Positions 1 through 5,664 of a DNA stretch of 12,287 bases are shown in pieces; the stretch's first letter is position 1, and each line of letters starts with the position of its first letter. The notes beneath the pieces are model-generated. The model saw only the letters and a program-made list of their open reading frames with translations, was not told where the DNA came from and made no database searches. The stretch lies in contig JBIICM010000066.1 of NCBI GenBank assembly GCA_044238875.1, positions 1 through 12,287 of the forward strand. The letters are read 5' to 3'. This DNA comes from JAIBAI01 sp044238875. GTDB taxonomy: Bacteria > Bacteroidota > Bacteroidia > M30B66. The translations under genes and the position numbers were made by a program.

Positions 1-576
1 TTCACGTGCCTGCGACCATGCTCCGGCCGTTTCCTCAAGCTGTTCGTACCATTCACTGCCAAACTTCCTGATAAGTGCATCCTTCAGAAACCTGTAAACA
101 GGCACCTGTAAAGCTGTCCCGCATTGACAGGCTGCCCCGCAAATTTCCCACTGATGGTAATTCAGGGCTTCTGTTCCCGGTAGTTGCAATACCCTGATCG
201 GGTAAAGGTGACAGGATATGGGTTTTCTGAAATGCGTTTTTCCGGCCTTCCAGGCTTTCTCAATGCCACAACTGGCGGTACCGTCTGGCTCAAAAACCAC
301 GTATGCACATTCACGTCCTTCCACAAGCGGAGTCACAAGATCCCCTTCCTCATCAACGGTAAACGCTCCTTCTTTTTCCAAGGCAAGCAGCCCTCTGGCA
401 TTTAAAAATGGCTTGATGTGCTCCAGCTCTTCCTCGAGGGTTGAAACTTCATCAAGGCTGAGCGGGGCACCGGCATCGCCTGAAACGCAACACTGGCCTT
501 TACAGGCATTCAGGTCACAAACAAACTGCCGCTCCAGCACATCTTCTGATACCAGCACGTTTCCTACAGCTAACAT
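1..576 (-). CDS. DUF3109 family cysteine-rich protein (3' end outside window)
   Basis: Reading the minus strand from the ATG at 576-574 gives an open frame of 192 codons that runs to base 1 without a stop, so the C-terminus lies outside the window. The protein starts MLAVGNVLVSEDVLERQFVC. It has ten cysteines: C20, C25, C29, C30 (CDLNACKGQCC), C90, C103, C122 (PISCHLYP), C146, C150 and C152. This pattern matches the DUF3109 family of Bacteroidota, which resembles YkgJ-type putative zinc/iron-chelating proteins; the biochemical role is not established. The clustered cysteines suggest a bound metal or Fe-S cluster (inference). No signal peptide is visible, so it is probably cytoplasmic. It is transcribed divergently from glyS across about 160 bp. 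DUF3109 proteins are usually about 190 residues, so only a few residues are likely missing. Family call fairly sure, function unknown. Confidence 0.88.
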   Translation of the reverse strand, partial: MLAVGNVLVSEDVLERQFVCDLNACKGQCCVSGDAGAPLSLDEVSTLEEELEHIKPFLNARGLLALEKEGAFTVDEEGDLVTPLVEGRECAYVVFEPDGTASCGIEKAWKAGKTHFRKPISCHLYPIRVLQLPGTEALNYHQWEICGAACQCGTALQVPVYRFLKDALIRKFGSEWYEQLEETAGAWSQARE

Positions 577-737
577 GGCGTAAAGTTAATTCCATTTACG
601 TATTGTATGGTTTGAGGCCATAGAATTTGACCAAATACTCAGGCTGTTGACTGAATAAGGCAATTAGGTAATGACACAGCCACAAAATGTTTGATGATTT
701 TCTAAATTGCGCCCCTGTTCAATTATATGAATCCCAC

Positions 738-2195
738 ATGCTAAGCGCTGAAGATCTGTTTAAAAAAGTTACTGCCCACGCCAAGGAATATGGTTTTGTT
801 TTTCAATCATCAGAAATCTACGACGGTCTTGGCGCCGTTTATGATTATGGCCAGAATGGTGTTGAGTTAAAAAACAACCTGAGGGAGTACTGGTGGAAGG
901 CCATGGTGCAAATGAACGAAAACATAGCAGGCATAGATGCCGCTATTTTTATGCATCCCAAGGTATGGAAGGCTTCCGGACACGTTGACGGGTTCAGTGA
1001 TCCGATGATTGACAATAAGGATTCAAAGAAACGTTACAGAGCCGACCAGTTGCTGGAAGAACAAATTGAGAAATATGGCCGGAAGGGCAAAACTGACAAA
1101 GCAGCTGCCCTGCAGGCGGATCTTGGCAAAGCATTAAACGATAATAACCTGGATGCGCTGAAAGAACTGATCGAAGCACATGAAATTGTTTGTCCGGTAA
1201 GCGGAACCCGCAACTGGACAGAAGTGCGGCAGTTTAACCTGATGTTCAGCACCCGTATGGGGTCGGTAGCAGATGAGAGCGATGTTGTTTACCTACGCCC
1301 TGAAACTGCGCAGGGCATCTTTGTGAATTTCCTGAATGTGCAGAAAACCGGCCGGATGAAAATCCCGTTTGGCATTGCCCAGACCGGAAAGGCCTTCAGG
1401 AACGAAATCATCGCCCGGCAGTTCATTATGCGGATGCGCGAATTTGAACAAATGGAGATGCAGTATTTTGTGCGACCGGGCACTGAACTTGAGTGGTTTG
1501 AGCACTGGAAGCAGACCCGGATGAAATGGCATCTGGCCATGGGTATTCCTGCCGGAAAATATCGTTACCACGAGCACGAGAAGTTGGCGCACTACGCAAA
1601 TGCTGCAGTTGACATTGAATATGAGTTCCCTTTCGGGTTCAGGGAGGTAGAGGGCATACATTCGCGCACTGACTTTGATCTGAAACAACATCAGACCTTC
1701 TCAGGTAAGAAAATGCAGTATTTCGACCCTGAAACCAACAGTAGTTATATACCTTATGTGATTGAGACCTCTATCGGACTCGACAGACTGTTTCTGCTCA
1801 CCCTTTGTCAGTCATACCATGAAGAGGAAACGGGAGATGGTGAACAGCGTGAAACCCGTGTGGTACTTTCCATCCATCCGGCGCTCGCACCGGTGAAAGC
1901 GGCAGTTTTTCCGCTTACCAAAAAGGACGGATTGCCAGAAAAGGCACGGGAAATCATGGACAGGCTGAAGCTCCTGTTCAATTGCCAATACGAAGAAAAA
2001 GACACCATTGGTAAACGCTACCGCCGGCATGATGCCATTGGCACCCCCTATTGCATCACGGTTGACCATGAAACGCTTTCAGACCAGACTGTGACTGTGC
2101 GCCATCGCGACAGCATGCAGCAGGAAAGGATTCCGGCTGAGAAACTGCCCGAACTGATTGGTTCAAGGGTAAGTTTGAACAGCCTGCTCATGTAA
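738..2195 (+). CDS. glyS: Glycyl-tRNA synthetase (single-chain alpha2 type)
   Basis: Class II aminoacyl-tRNA synthetase that charges tRNA-Gly with glycine in the cytoplasm. The N-terminus (AKEYGFVFQSSEIYDGLGAV, then YDYGQNGVELKNN) is typical of the homodimeric eukaryote/archaea-like GlyRS, not the alpha2beta2 bacterial enzyme. Numbering from this start, motif 2 is around F220-E223 (FRNE) followed by the REFEQME stretch, and motif 3 is GLDR at 347-350. The anticodon-binding domain covers about 370-485. The length of 485 residues is normal for the family. An in-frame ATG at 687 would add 17 residues (MFDDFLNCAPVQLYESH) that do not resemble the family; I chose 738 because MLSAEDLFKKV fits the usual N-terminus. 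No clean TAnnTTTG promoter is seen upstream; TATGGTTTG (606-614) and TAGAATTTG (621-629) each have one extra spacer base. The following response regulator begins 88 bp after the stop. Confidence 0.95.
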   Translation: MLSAEDLFKKVTAHAKEYGFVFQSSEIYDGLGAVYDYGQNGVELKNNLREYWWKAMVQMNENIAGIDAAIFMHPKVWKASGHVDGFSDPMIDNKDSKKRYRADQLLEEQIEKYGRKGKTDKAAALQADLGKALNDNNLDALKELIEAHEIVCPVSGTRNWTEVRQFNLMFSTRMGSVADESDVVYLRPETAQGIFVNFLNVQKTGRMKIPFGIAQTGKAFRNEIIARQFIMRMREFEQMEMQYFVRPGTELEWFEHWKQTRMKWHLAMGIPAGKYRYHEHEKLAHYANAAVDIEYEFPFGFREVEGIHSRTDFDLKQHQTFSGKKMQYFDPETNSSYIPYVIETSIGLDRLFLLTLCQSYHEEETGDGEQRETRVVLSIHPALAPVKAAVFPLTKKDGLPEKAREIMDRLKLLFNCQYEEKDTIGKRYRRHDAIGTPYCITVDHETLSDQTVTVRHRDSMQQERIPAEKLPELIGSRVSLNSLLM

Positions 2196-2283
2196 CATTG
2201 CGTTGTTTTTTCTGCGGTTTATCCGCAACCCCCTGCATTCATAATCAGTATAAACCGAAAGATATCAATCCGGATTTACTGAC

Positions 2284-2694
2284 ATGTCTGATTTTTTTAA
2301 CCAACGGCTGATGACCATCTGGATTGTTGATGACGACGATGTTATCACTTACATTACCCGACGACTGATTCATGCTGTAGATCCGGGCATTGAGGTAAGG
2401 GAGTTTTTGAGCGCTAAAATGGCACTCGAAAAGCTTCGTCTTGATGGCGAACCTCCGTCAATTATATTGCTGGATATCAACATGCCGGGCATTTCAGGCT
2501 GGACGTTTCTCGACCAACTCAACCAACTCAACCGTAAGGTTGCTGTATATATGTATTCTTCTTCAATTGATCCTGATGACATGAGAAAGGTCAGGCAATA
2601 TGCTGTAGTGAAGGATTTTCTGCCCAAACCCCTGGATAACAAAACAATCAGGCGGCTTGTGGATGATCAAAGAGGCTGGCGAAAGGTATCCTGA
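2284..2694 (+). CDS. Single-domain response regulator (CheY-like receiver)
   Basis: A 136-residue protein consisting of one receiver domain and no output domain. The expected phosphorylation site residues are visible: acidic cluster D16-D19 in IWIVDDDD after strand 1, phospho-acceptor D64 in LLDINMPG, the Ser/Thr position among S92-S94 after strand 4, and the conserved lysine K115 in FLPKP. Such proteins relay phosphate from a sensor kinase to a partner by protein contact; neither kinase nor partner is encoded nearby, so its pathway is unknown. The ATG at 2284 gives a short leader; an alternative start at 2311 (MTIWIVDDD) would place the domain right at the N-terminus and is equally plausible. 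A three-codon tandem duplication encodes QLNQLN (residues 78-83) just after the active-site loop. Receiver call secure, target unknown. Confidence 0.9.
   Translation: MSDFFNQRLMTIWIVDDDDVITYITRRLIHAVDPGIEVREFLSAKMALEKLRLDGEPPSIILLDINMPGISGWTFLDQLNQLNRKVAVYMYSSSIDPDDMRKVRQYAVVKDFLPKPLDNKTIRRLVDDQRGWRKVS
2514..2533 (+). repeat. In-frame 9-bp tandem repeat in the receiver gene
   Basis: CCAACTCAA occurs twice back to back (2514-2522, 2523-2531) followed by a partial third copy (CC). It encodes Gln-Leu-Asn twice in helix 3 of the receiver domain. It looks like a replication-slippage duplication that keeps the frame. Confidence 0.7.
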
Positions 2695-2706
2695 ACCGGA
2701 ACGCCC

Positions 2707-2714
2707 TATCTTTG
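2707..2714 (+). promoter_or_regulatory. Candidate Bacteroidota -7 promoter element for rlmB
   Basis: TATCTTTG matches the TAnnTTTG consensus of the Bacteroidota housekeeping sigma factor exactly. It lies 13 bp after the response regulator stop and about 65 bp before the rlmB start, so rlmB may have its own promoter. No TTG is found at the usual -33 distance, so support is partial. Confidence 0.35.
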
Positions 2715-2779
2715 GCAGATGTTTGAGTCGGATTTATTTTTTTTCGGGCGAATGAACGCTGCGATCAGTTGAAGTGGTG

Positions 2780-3553
2780 ATGAGGACTGGCTTTAAAAAG
2801 TTTTCAGAACACGAAGACGCAAATCAGGAAATGATTTTCGGGATACACCCTGTAACGGAGGCTGTAAAGAGCGGGCAATCGATAGATAAAGTTTTAATAC
2901 AACAGGGTCTGCAGCATCCTCAACAGCATGAGTTGCGTAAAATGCTGCAGGCTGAGGATATCCCAATGCAGATTGTGCCCCGGGAAAAACTTGACCGGCT
3001 CAGCCGCCGTAACCACCAGGGTTTAATCGCGCTGGTTTCTCCGGTAGCCTTTCATCCGCTTGAAGAAATCCTTAACCGTGTTTATGAGGCGGGGCGCGAC
3101 CCATTTATTCTGTTGCTTGACCGGGTAACTGACGTGCGTAATTTCGGAGCCATCTGCCGTACTGCATATTGCGCAGGTGTCGATGCGGTAGTAATTCCGG
3201 CCAGGGGTTCGGCCCGTATTGGCGGAGATGCTGTTAAAACCTCAGCCGGCGCCTTGCTGCATTTGCCGGTTTGCAGGTCTGCAAATCTGAAGGAAACCAT
3301 TGAACAGCTGAAATCAAGCGGCCTGCAGGTGGTTTCAATCACCGAGAAGGCAAAAGAAGATCTTTTCGGGGCAACATTAAGCGGCCCCGTTTGTCTCATT
3401 TTGGGCTCAGAAGAAGATGGTATCAGCGGTGAATACCTGCGCCGCAGCGACCGGCAACTGTCTATTCCGATGGCAGGCCAGACCGGTTCACTGAATGTTT
3501 CGGTGGCGGCAGCGCTCGCTTTATACGAAGTGATGCGCAAGCGCCTGAAATAA
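2780..3553 (+). CDS. rlmB: SpoU-family 23S rRNA 2'-O-methyltransferase (RlmB-like)
   Basis: SPOUT-superfamily methyltransferase that uses S-adenosylmethionine; RlmB in E. coli methylates the ribose of G2251 in the 23S rRNA peptidyl-transferase region. The N-terminal substrate-binding domain (about 17-90) begins MIFGIHPVTEAVKSG. The catalytic SpoU domain shows all three motifs: motif 1 RNFGAICRTA with N121 (start 120), motif 2 LILGSEEDG (206-214), and motif 3 IPMAGQTGSLNVSVA (229-243), which form the trefoil-knot cofactor site. The length of 257 residues is usual. The open frame could also start at two in-frame GTG codons (2774, 2777), but the ATG at 2780 is preferred. The exact modified base is inferred from the family; TrmH or another SpoU specificity is less likely given the N-terminal domain. 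Confidence 0.92.
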   Translation: MRTGFKKFSEHEDANQEMIFGIHPVTEAVKSGQSIDKVLIQQGLQHPQQHELRKMLQAEDIPMQIVPREKLDRLSRRNHQGLIALVSPVAFHPLEEILNRVYEAGRDPFILLLDRVTDVRNFGAICRTAYCAGVDAVVIPARGSARIGGDAVKTSAGALLHLPVCRSANLKETIEQLKSSGLQVVSITEKAKEDLFGATLSGPVCLILGSEEDGISGEYLRRSDRQLSIPMAGQTGSLNVSVAAALALYEVMRKRLK

Positions 3554-3608
3554 TTTGCCAAAGTTTATCATTTTCTCACAAAGCCGGCCAAATCTGTCAG
3601 CGGTTTTT

Positions 3609-3616
3609 TACTTTTG
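3609..3616 (+). promoter_or_regulatory. Bacteroidota -7 promoter element for the SRPBCC-LRR unit
   Basis: TACTTTTG is an exact TAnnTTTG match. It lies 18 bp before the ATG at 3635, so transcription would begin roughly a dozen bases before the start codon. This spacing fits the short leaders common in the phylum. No perfect TTG is present at -33. Confidence 0.45.
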
Positions 3617-3634
3617 ATAAATAATGTCGGCATT

Positions 3635-4165
3635 ATGCGCATCCTTAAAAAAATTGTACTGGTAACCTTTTTGTTTCTCACAACGGTACTGGTTATTGCG
3701 TATTTCCTGCCATCGGGTTATACCCTGACCAGGTCGGCCGAAATCAATGCTGAGCCGGTTCAGGTTTACACCCTTGTTGCCAGTATCAGTCAGTGGAAAT
3801 ACTGGCATGAATTGCTGGAACATGCACATATTCAGAACGATGAAGCAAGCGACACGGCCTTGAATCAGGTAATTAAATGGACAGACGCTGAATCAACAAG
3901 CGGATCAATCAGCATAACCGACCGGCGGGAAGGCGTATTTGTCAGGGCAGAAATACAATTTGAAAAACCGTCCGGGATGTTCCGTAAAGAATTATGGAGC
4001 TTTGAAAGAACGGGTAACGGAACAAAGGTGAGCCTGCATAGCGAAGGCAATCTGCAATTTCCCTTTGAAAGACTTTTGGGTTTGTATATTCGTCGAAAAA
4101 TTGAAACACAAACAGATAAATCATTGTTCCGTTTGAAACAACTGGCTGAAAGCGGTCTTGAATAG
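3635..4165 (+). CDS. Membrane-anchored SRPBCC (START-like) domain protein
   Basis: A 176-residue protein with an N-terminal hydrophobic segment (about 6-25, preceded by R2, K5 and K6) that acts as a membrane anchor or uncleaved signal. The rest resembles the SRPBCC / polyketide cyclase helix-grip fold: a first strand (TRSAEINAEPVQVYTLVASI), the characteristic helix and tryptophan region ending in W54-K-Y-W57, middle strands (GSISITDRREGVFVRAEIQF), and a long C-terminal helix (FERLLGLYIRRKIETQTDKS). Such domains bind hydrophobic ligands, but no ligand can be read from the sequence. A TTG at 3614 would add seven residues and overlap the promoter element, so ATG 3635 is used. The LRR gene starts 2 bp after its stop, which argues for cotranscription and perhaps a shared envelope role (inference). 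Fold call moderately sure, function unknown. Confidence 0.75.
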   Translation: MRILKKIVLVTFLFLTTVLVIAYFLPSGYTLTRSAEINAEPVQVYTLVASISQWKYWHELLEHAHIQNDEASDTALNQVIKWTDAESTSGSISITDRREGVFVRAEIQFEKPSGMFRKELWSFERTGNGTKVSLHSEGNLQFPFERLLGLYIRRKIETQTDKSLFRLKQLAESGLE

Positions 4166-4167
4166 TT

Positions 4168-4593
4168 ATGAAAATTAAACACCTCAGCCTGCTTATGCTG
4201 GCATTTATATTCAGTTGCGAGGGCGCTTTTGCGCAATGCTATGCCTGTGAAACCTATGAAGAGGCCCTCAAATCATCGTCAGAAGTGAGGATGCTGCAAT
4301 TAAAAAACACACCCGATAAGCCCGATGCCCGCATCGCGATCTGCCAGAAGTTACAGGTACTGTTTTGGGAAAATTCGGGGCTGAGCCAGTTACCGCCTGA
4401 ATTGGCCAGCCTTCAGCACCTTACCGATCTTTCGCTGGCCAACAACACATTCAGTGATTTCCCCATGGTAATACTTAGTTTGAAAAACCTTAAAGTTATT
4501 AACCTTCAGGGCAACCGGTTTGATGATACCACCAAGGAGATGATCAGAAAAATGCTGGAACGGGAATTACCCGGAACCCGGGTGTTTTTGTAA
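4168..4593 (+). CDS. Small exported leucine-rich-repeat protein
   Basis: A 141-residue protein with a signal peptide (K2/K4 basic start, hydrophobic core 6-16, likely cleavage after A22 in GAFA|QC). C17 within IFSC is a weak alternative lipobox. The mature part starts with a CYAC pair (C24, C27) and a short cap, followed by about three leucine-rich repeats: 61-83 (LQVLFWENSGLSQLPPELAS), 84-106 (LTDLSLANNTFSDFP) and 107-129 (LKVINLQGNRFDD). LRR domains mediate protein binding; the partner is unknown. The protein would act in the periplasm or at the cell surface. It lies 2 bp after the SRPBCC gene and probably shares its transcript. The final codons overlap a terminator-like hairpin. Confidence 0.85.
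   Translation: MKIKHLSLLMLAFIFSCEGAFAQCYACETYEEALKSSSEVRMLQLKNTPDKPDARIAICQKLQVLFWENSGLSQLPPELASLQHLTDLSLANNTFSDFPMVILSLKNLKVINLQGNRFDDTTKEMIRKMLERELPGTRVFL
4568..4590 (+). terminator. Intrinsic terminator overlapping the end of the LRR gene
   Basis: ACCCGG (4569-4574) and CCGGGT (4578-4583) form a six-pair GC-rich stem with an AAC loop, extendable by a T-G wobble (4568/4584). It is followed at once by five T residues (4585-4589). The whole structure lies inside the coding sequence and encodes PGTRVFL just before the stop at 4591. The architecture is that of a rho-independent terminator for the SRPBCC-LRR transcript. Confidence 0.5.
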
Positions 4594-4666
4594 GCACTTG
4601 CTCAACTCACCTTCTTTTGATGGCATAAAAGAGGTCGAAATAGCTTGAATTAGGTATTAGTGCTTA
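4591..4666 (+). repeat. Inverted repeat enclosing an inner hairpin
   Basis: TAAGCACT (4591-4598, including the LRR stop codon) is the exact reverse complement of AGTGCTTA (4659-4666). Between them, CCTTCTTTT (4610-4618) pairs with AAAAGAGG (4627-4634) with one bulged T. Together they could fold as a long 3'-UTR structure. No T-run follows the outer stem, so I do not call it a terminator. Confidence 0.35.
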
Positions 4667-4756
4667 ACAATAATAATTTGTTTTATAAAATTCTGGATAA
4701 ACAAGGTGCTATATTTTAAGATAAACTAATTGGCAATTTATCCATTACTGTTTGCA

Positions 4757-4777
4757 TGCGTGTAGCCTTAACACGCA
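4757..4777. repeat. Perfect seven-pair hairpin
   Basis: TGCGTGT (4757-4763) and ACACGCA (4771-4777) are exact reverse complements around a 7-base loop. No T-run follows on either strand, so this is not a standard terminator. It may be an RNA structure or a protein-binding site. Confidence 0.4.
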
Positions 4778-4872
4778 GCTATACTTGAATTTGAGAAGAA
4801 GGCAAAAATGCGTGACAGATTTTTATATGCTGTTGTTGAAATATCAATTGGGTGATAGCGGATAAATTGTGT

Positions 4873-4885
4873 TCAAATTGTTTGA
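4873..4885. promoter_or_regulatory. Palindrome over the -33 region of tetR (possible operator)
   Basis: TCAAA-TTG-TTTGA is a perfect inverted repeat whose centre is the TTG (4878-4880) proposed as the -33 element. TetR-family proteins bind short palindromes and often repress their own promoter. A role as operator is inference from position and symmetry alone. Confidence 0.3.
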
Positions 4886-4905
4886 TAATCTGTTTGGTAA
4901 TTTCG
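4878..4905 (+). promoter_or_regulatory. Candidate tetR promoter (TTG, 17 bp, TAATTTCG)
   Basis: TTG at 4878-4880 is followed after 17 bp by TAATTTCG (4898-4905), one mismatch from the TAnnTTTG element of Bacteroidota. The -7 element is 25 bp before the tetR ATG. An alternative -7 element, TAAATTGG at 4906-4913, is also one mismatch away. Confidence 0.4.
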
Positions 4906-4929
4906 TAAATTGGCAGCTTTTAAAAAGCC

Positions 4930-5580
4930 ATGAAATCACTGAAACCAAAAGCAGAAAGAAAACGACAGCAAATCGTTGAGGCGGCAAGAAATTGTTTCGC
5001 ACAATACGGGTTCGAACGAACTACGTTAGATGACATCGGATTGAAAATGGGTATGAATAAATCCTCCCTGTACTATTACTTTAAGAACAAGGAGGAAATT
5101 TATATCGAGGTAGTCTACCAAGAAGCAGATCGCGTAGTTGCAGATCTTCAAAAGGAAATTTCAAAATCGAAAGGGCCTGAGGAATGTATTCAATTCTACA
5201 TGAAAAGGCGTCTTGCTTACTACAAAAAAATACTAAGTCTGCATAGATTAAGTGCAGACAGTCTCCGCGAAATGCAGCCAAGTTTTCATGCATTGTATGA
5301 CAACATCCTGAAAAGAGAAATCACTTTTATCACCGAGCAACTAAAGGCGTTTACGATAACGATTGATGCCGGGCAACTGGAAAAAATCGCAGCCCTCATT
5401 ATTTCATCGGCCGATGGAATCAAGCATGATGAAATAATTTACAATAAGAAGGACACTTACGACGAGCCGGATTATGCCAAAATTGAAAAGGAAACACGCA
5501 TGCTCATCAAATTGATTTTGTTAGGTCTGGGTTCCATTGATGAAAAGGTGCCTCAGGCTATTCATGAAGTTGTAAATTGA
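4930..5580 (+). CDS. TetR/AcrR-family transcriptional regulator
   Basis: A 216-residue DNA-binding regulator. The N-terminal TetR domain is clear: IVEAARNCFAQYGFERTTLD followed by the helix-turn-helix (about 33-52: LDDIGLKMGMNKSSLYYYF) and the usual KNKEEIY continuation. The C-terminal part (about 65-216) is a helical ligand-binding and dimerisation region without a recognisable subclass motif, so the inducer is unknown. The start is fixed by an ATG preceded by an A-rich leader (TTTTAAAAAGCC). It is flanked by a palindromic candidate operator upstream and a strong hairpin downstream. The next gene, msrA, is on the same strand 84 bp on, but hairpin placement makes simple cotranscription doubtful. 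The gene and its upstream region look AT-richer than glyS or rlmB by eye. Confidence 0.92.
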   Translation: MKSLKPKAERKRQQIVEAARNCFAQYGFERTTLDDIGLKMGMNKSSLYYYFKNKEEIYIEVVYQEADRVVADLQKEISKSKGPEECIQFYMKRRLAYYKKILSLHRLSADSLREMQPSFHALYDNILKREITFITEQLKAFTITIDAGQLEKIAALIISSADGIKHDEIIYNKKDTYDEPDYAKIEKETRMLIKLILLGLGSIDEKVPQAIHEVVN

Positions 5581-5599
5581 TTGAGTTTATAATTAACTT

Positions 5600-5654
5600 C
5601 CTTCAGCCGACCATGTTTTTTTGGTTTTAATGAACCAACATGGCCGGCTGAAGG
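5600..5654 (+). terminator. Long near-perfect hairpin between tetR and msrA
   Basis: The arms 5600-5617 (CCTTCAGCCGaCCATGTT) and 5637-5654 are reverse complements except for one A-C mismatch (5610/5644). The loop contains a further TTGGTT/AACCAA pairing (5621-5626 with 5633-5638, sharing two bases with the outer stem) beside a run of T. The right arm is followed by TTATTT (5655-5660). It is probably the rho-independent terminator of tetR, but its foot is only 10 bp from the msrA ATG, so it could also act in the msrA leader. Confidence 0.6.
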
Positions 5655-5664
5655 TTATTTCAGG

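Larger units (their letters stand above)
4594..4929. other. 336-bp AT-rich gene-free stretch before tetR
   Basis: No open frame longer than about 16 codons is evident; the best are ATG 4756 (10 codons) and ATG 4808 (15 codons), neither convincing. It holds the outer inverted repeat at its left end, a seven-pair hairpin at 4757-4777, and the candidate tetR promoter and palindrome near 4873-4905. I see no tRNA-like or known riboswitch structure. It could be simply regulatory spacer, or host a small RNA. Confidence 0.6.

Noticed and set aside
184..583. Plus-strand open frames across 184-583
   Set aside because: They overlap the clear DUF3109 coding frame on the minus strand, and their products are low-complexity shadow peptides.
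2213..2227. TGCGG/CCGCA hairpin after glyS
   Set aside because: The T-run lies before the stem on + and no T-run follows it on either strand, so it does not look like an intrinsic terminator; five pairs alone are weak evidence.
3590..3610. Terminator for rlmB ending in the T-run at 3604-3609
   Set aside because: Only a three- to four-pair stem (CCG/CGG) with a long loop can be drawn before the T-run; the T-run is better explained as part of the promoter region.
4808..4855. Short open frame MRDRFLYAVVEISIG in the gap before tetR
   Set aside because: Only 15 codons, no clear leader or conserved feature; a frame this short arises easily by chance.
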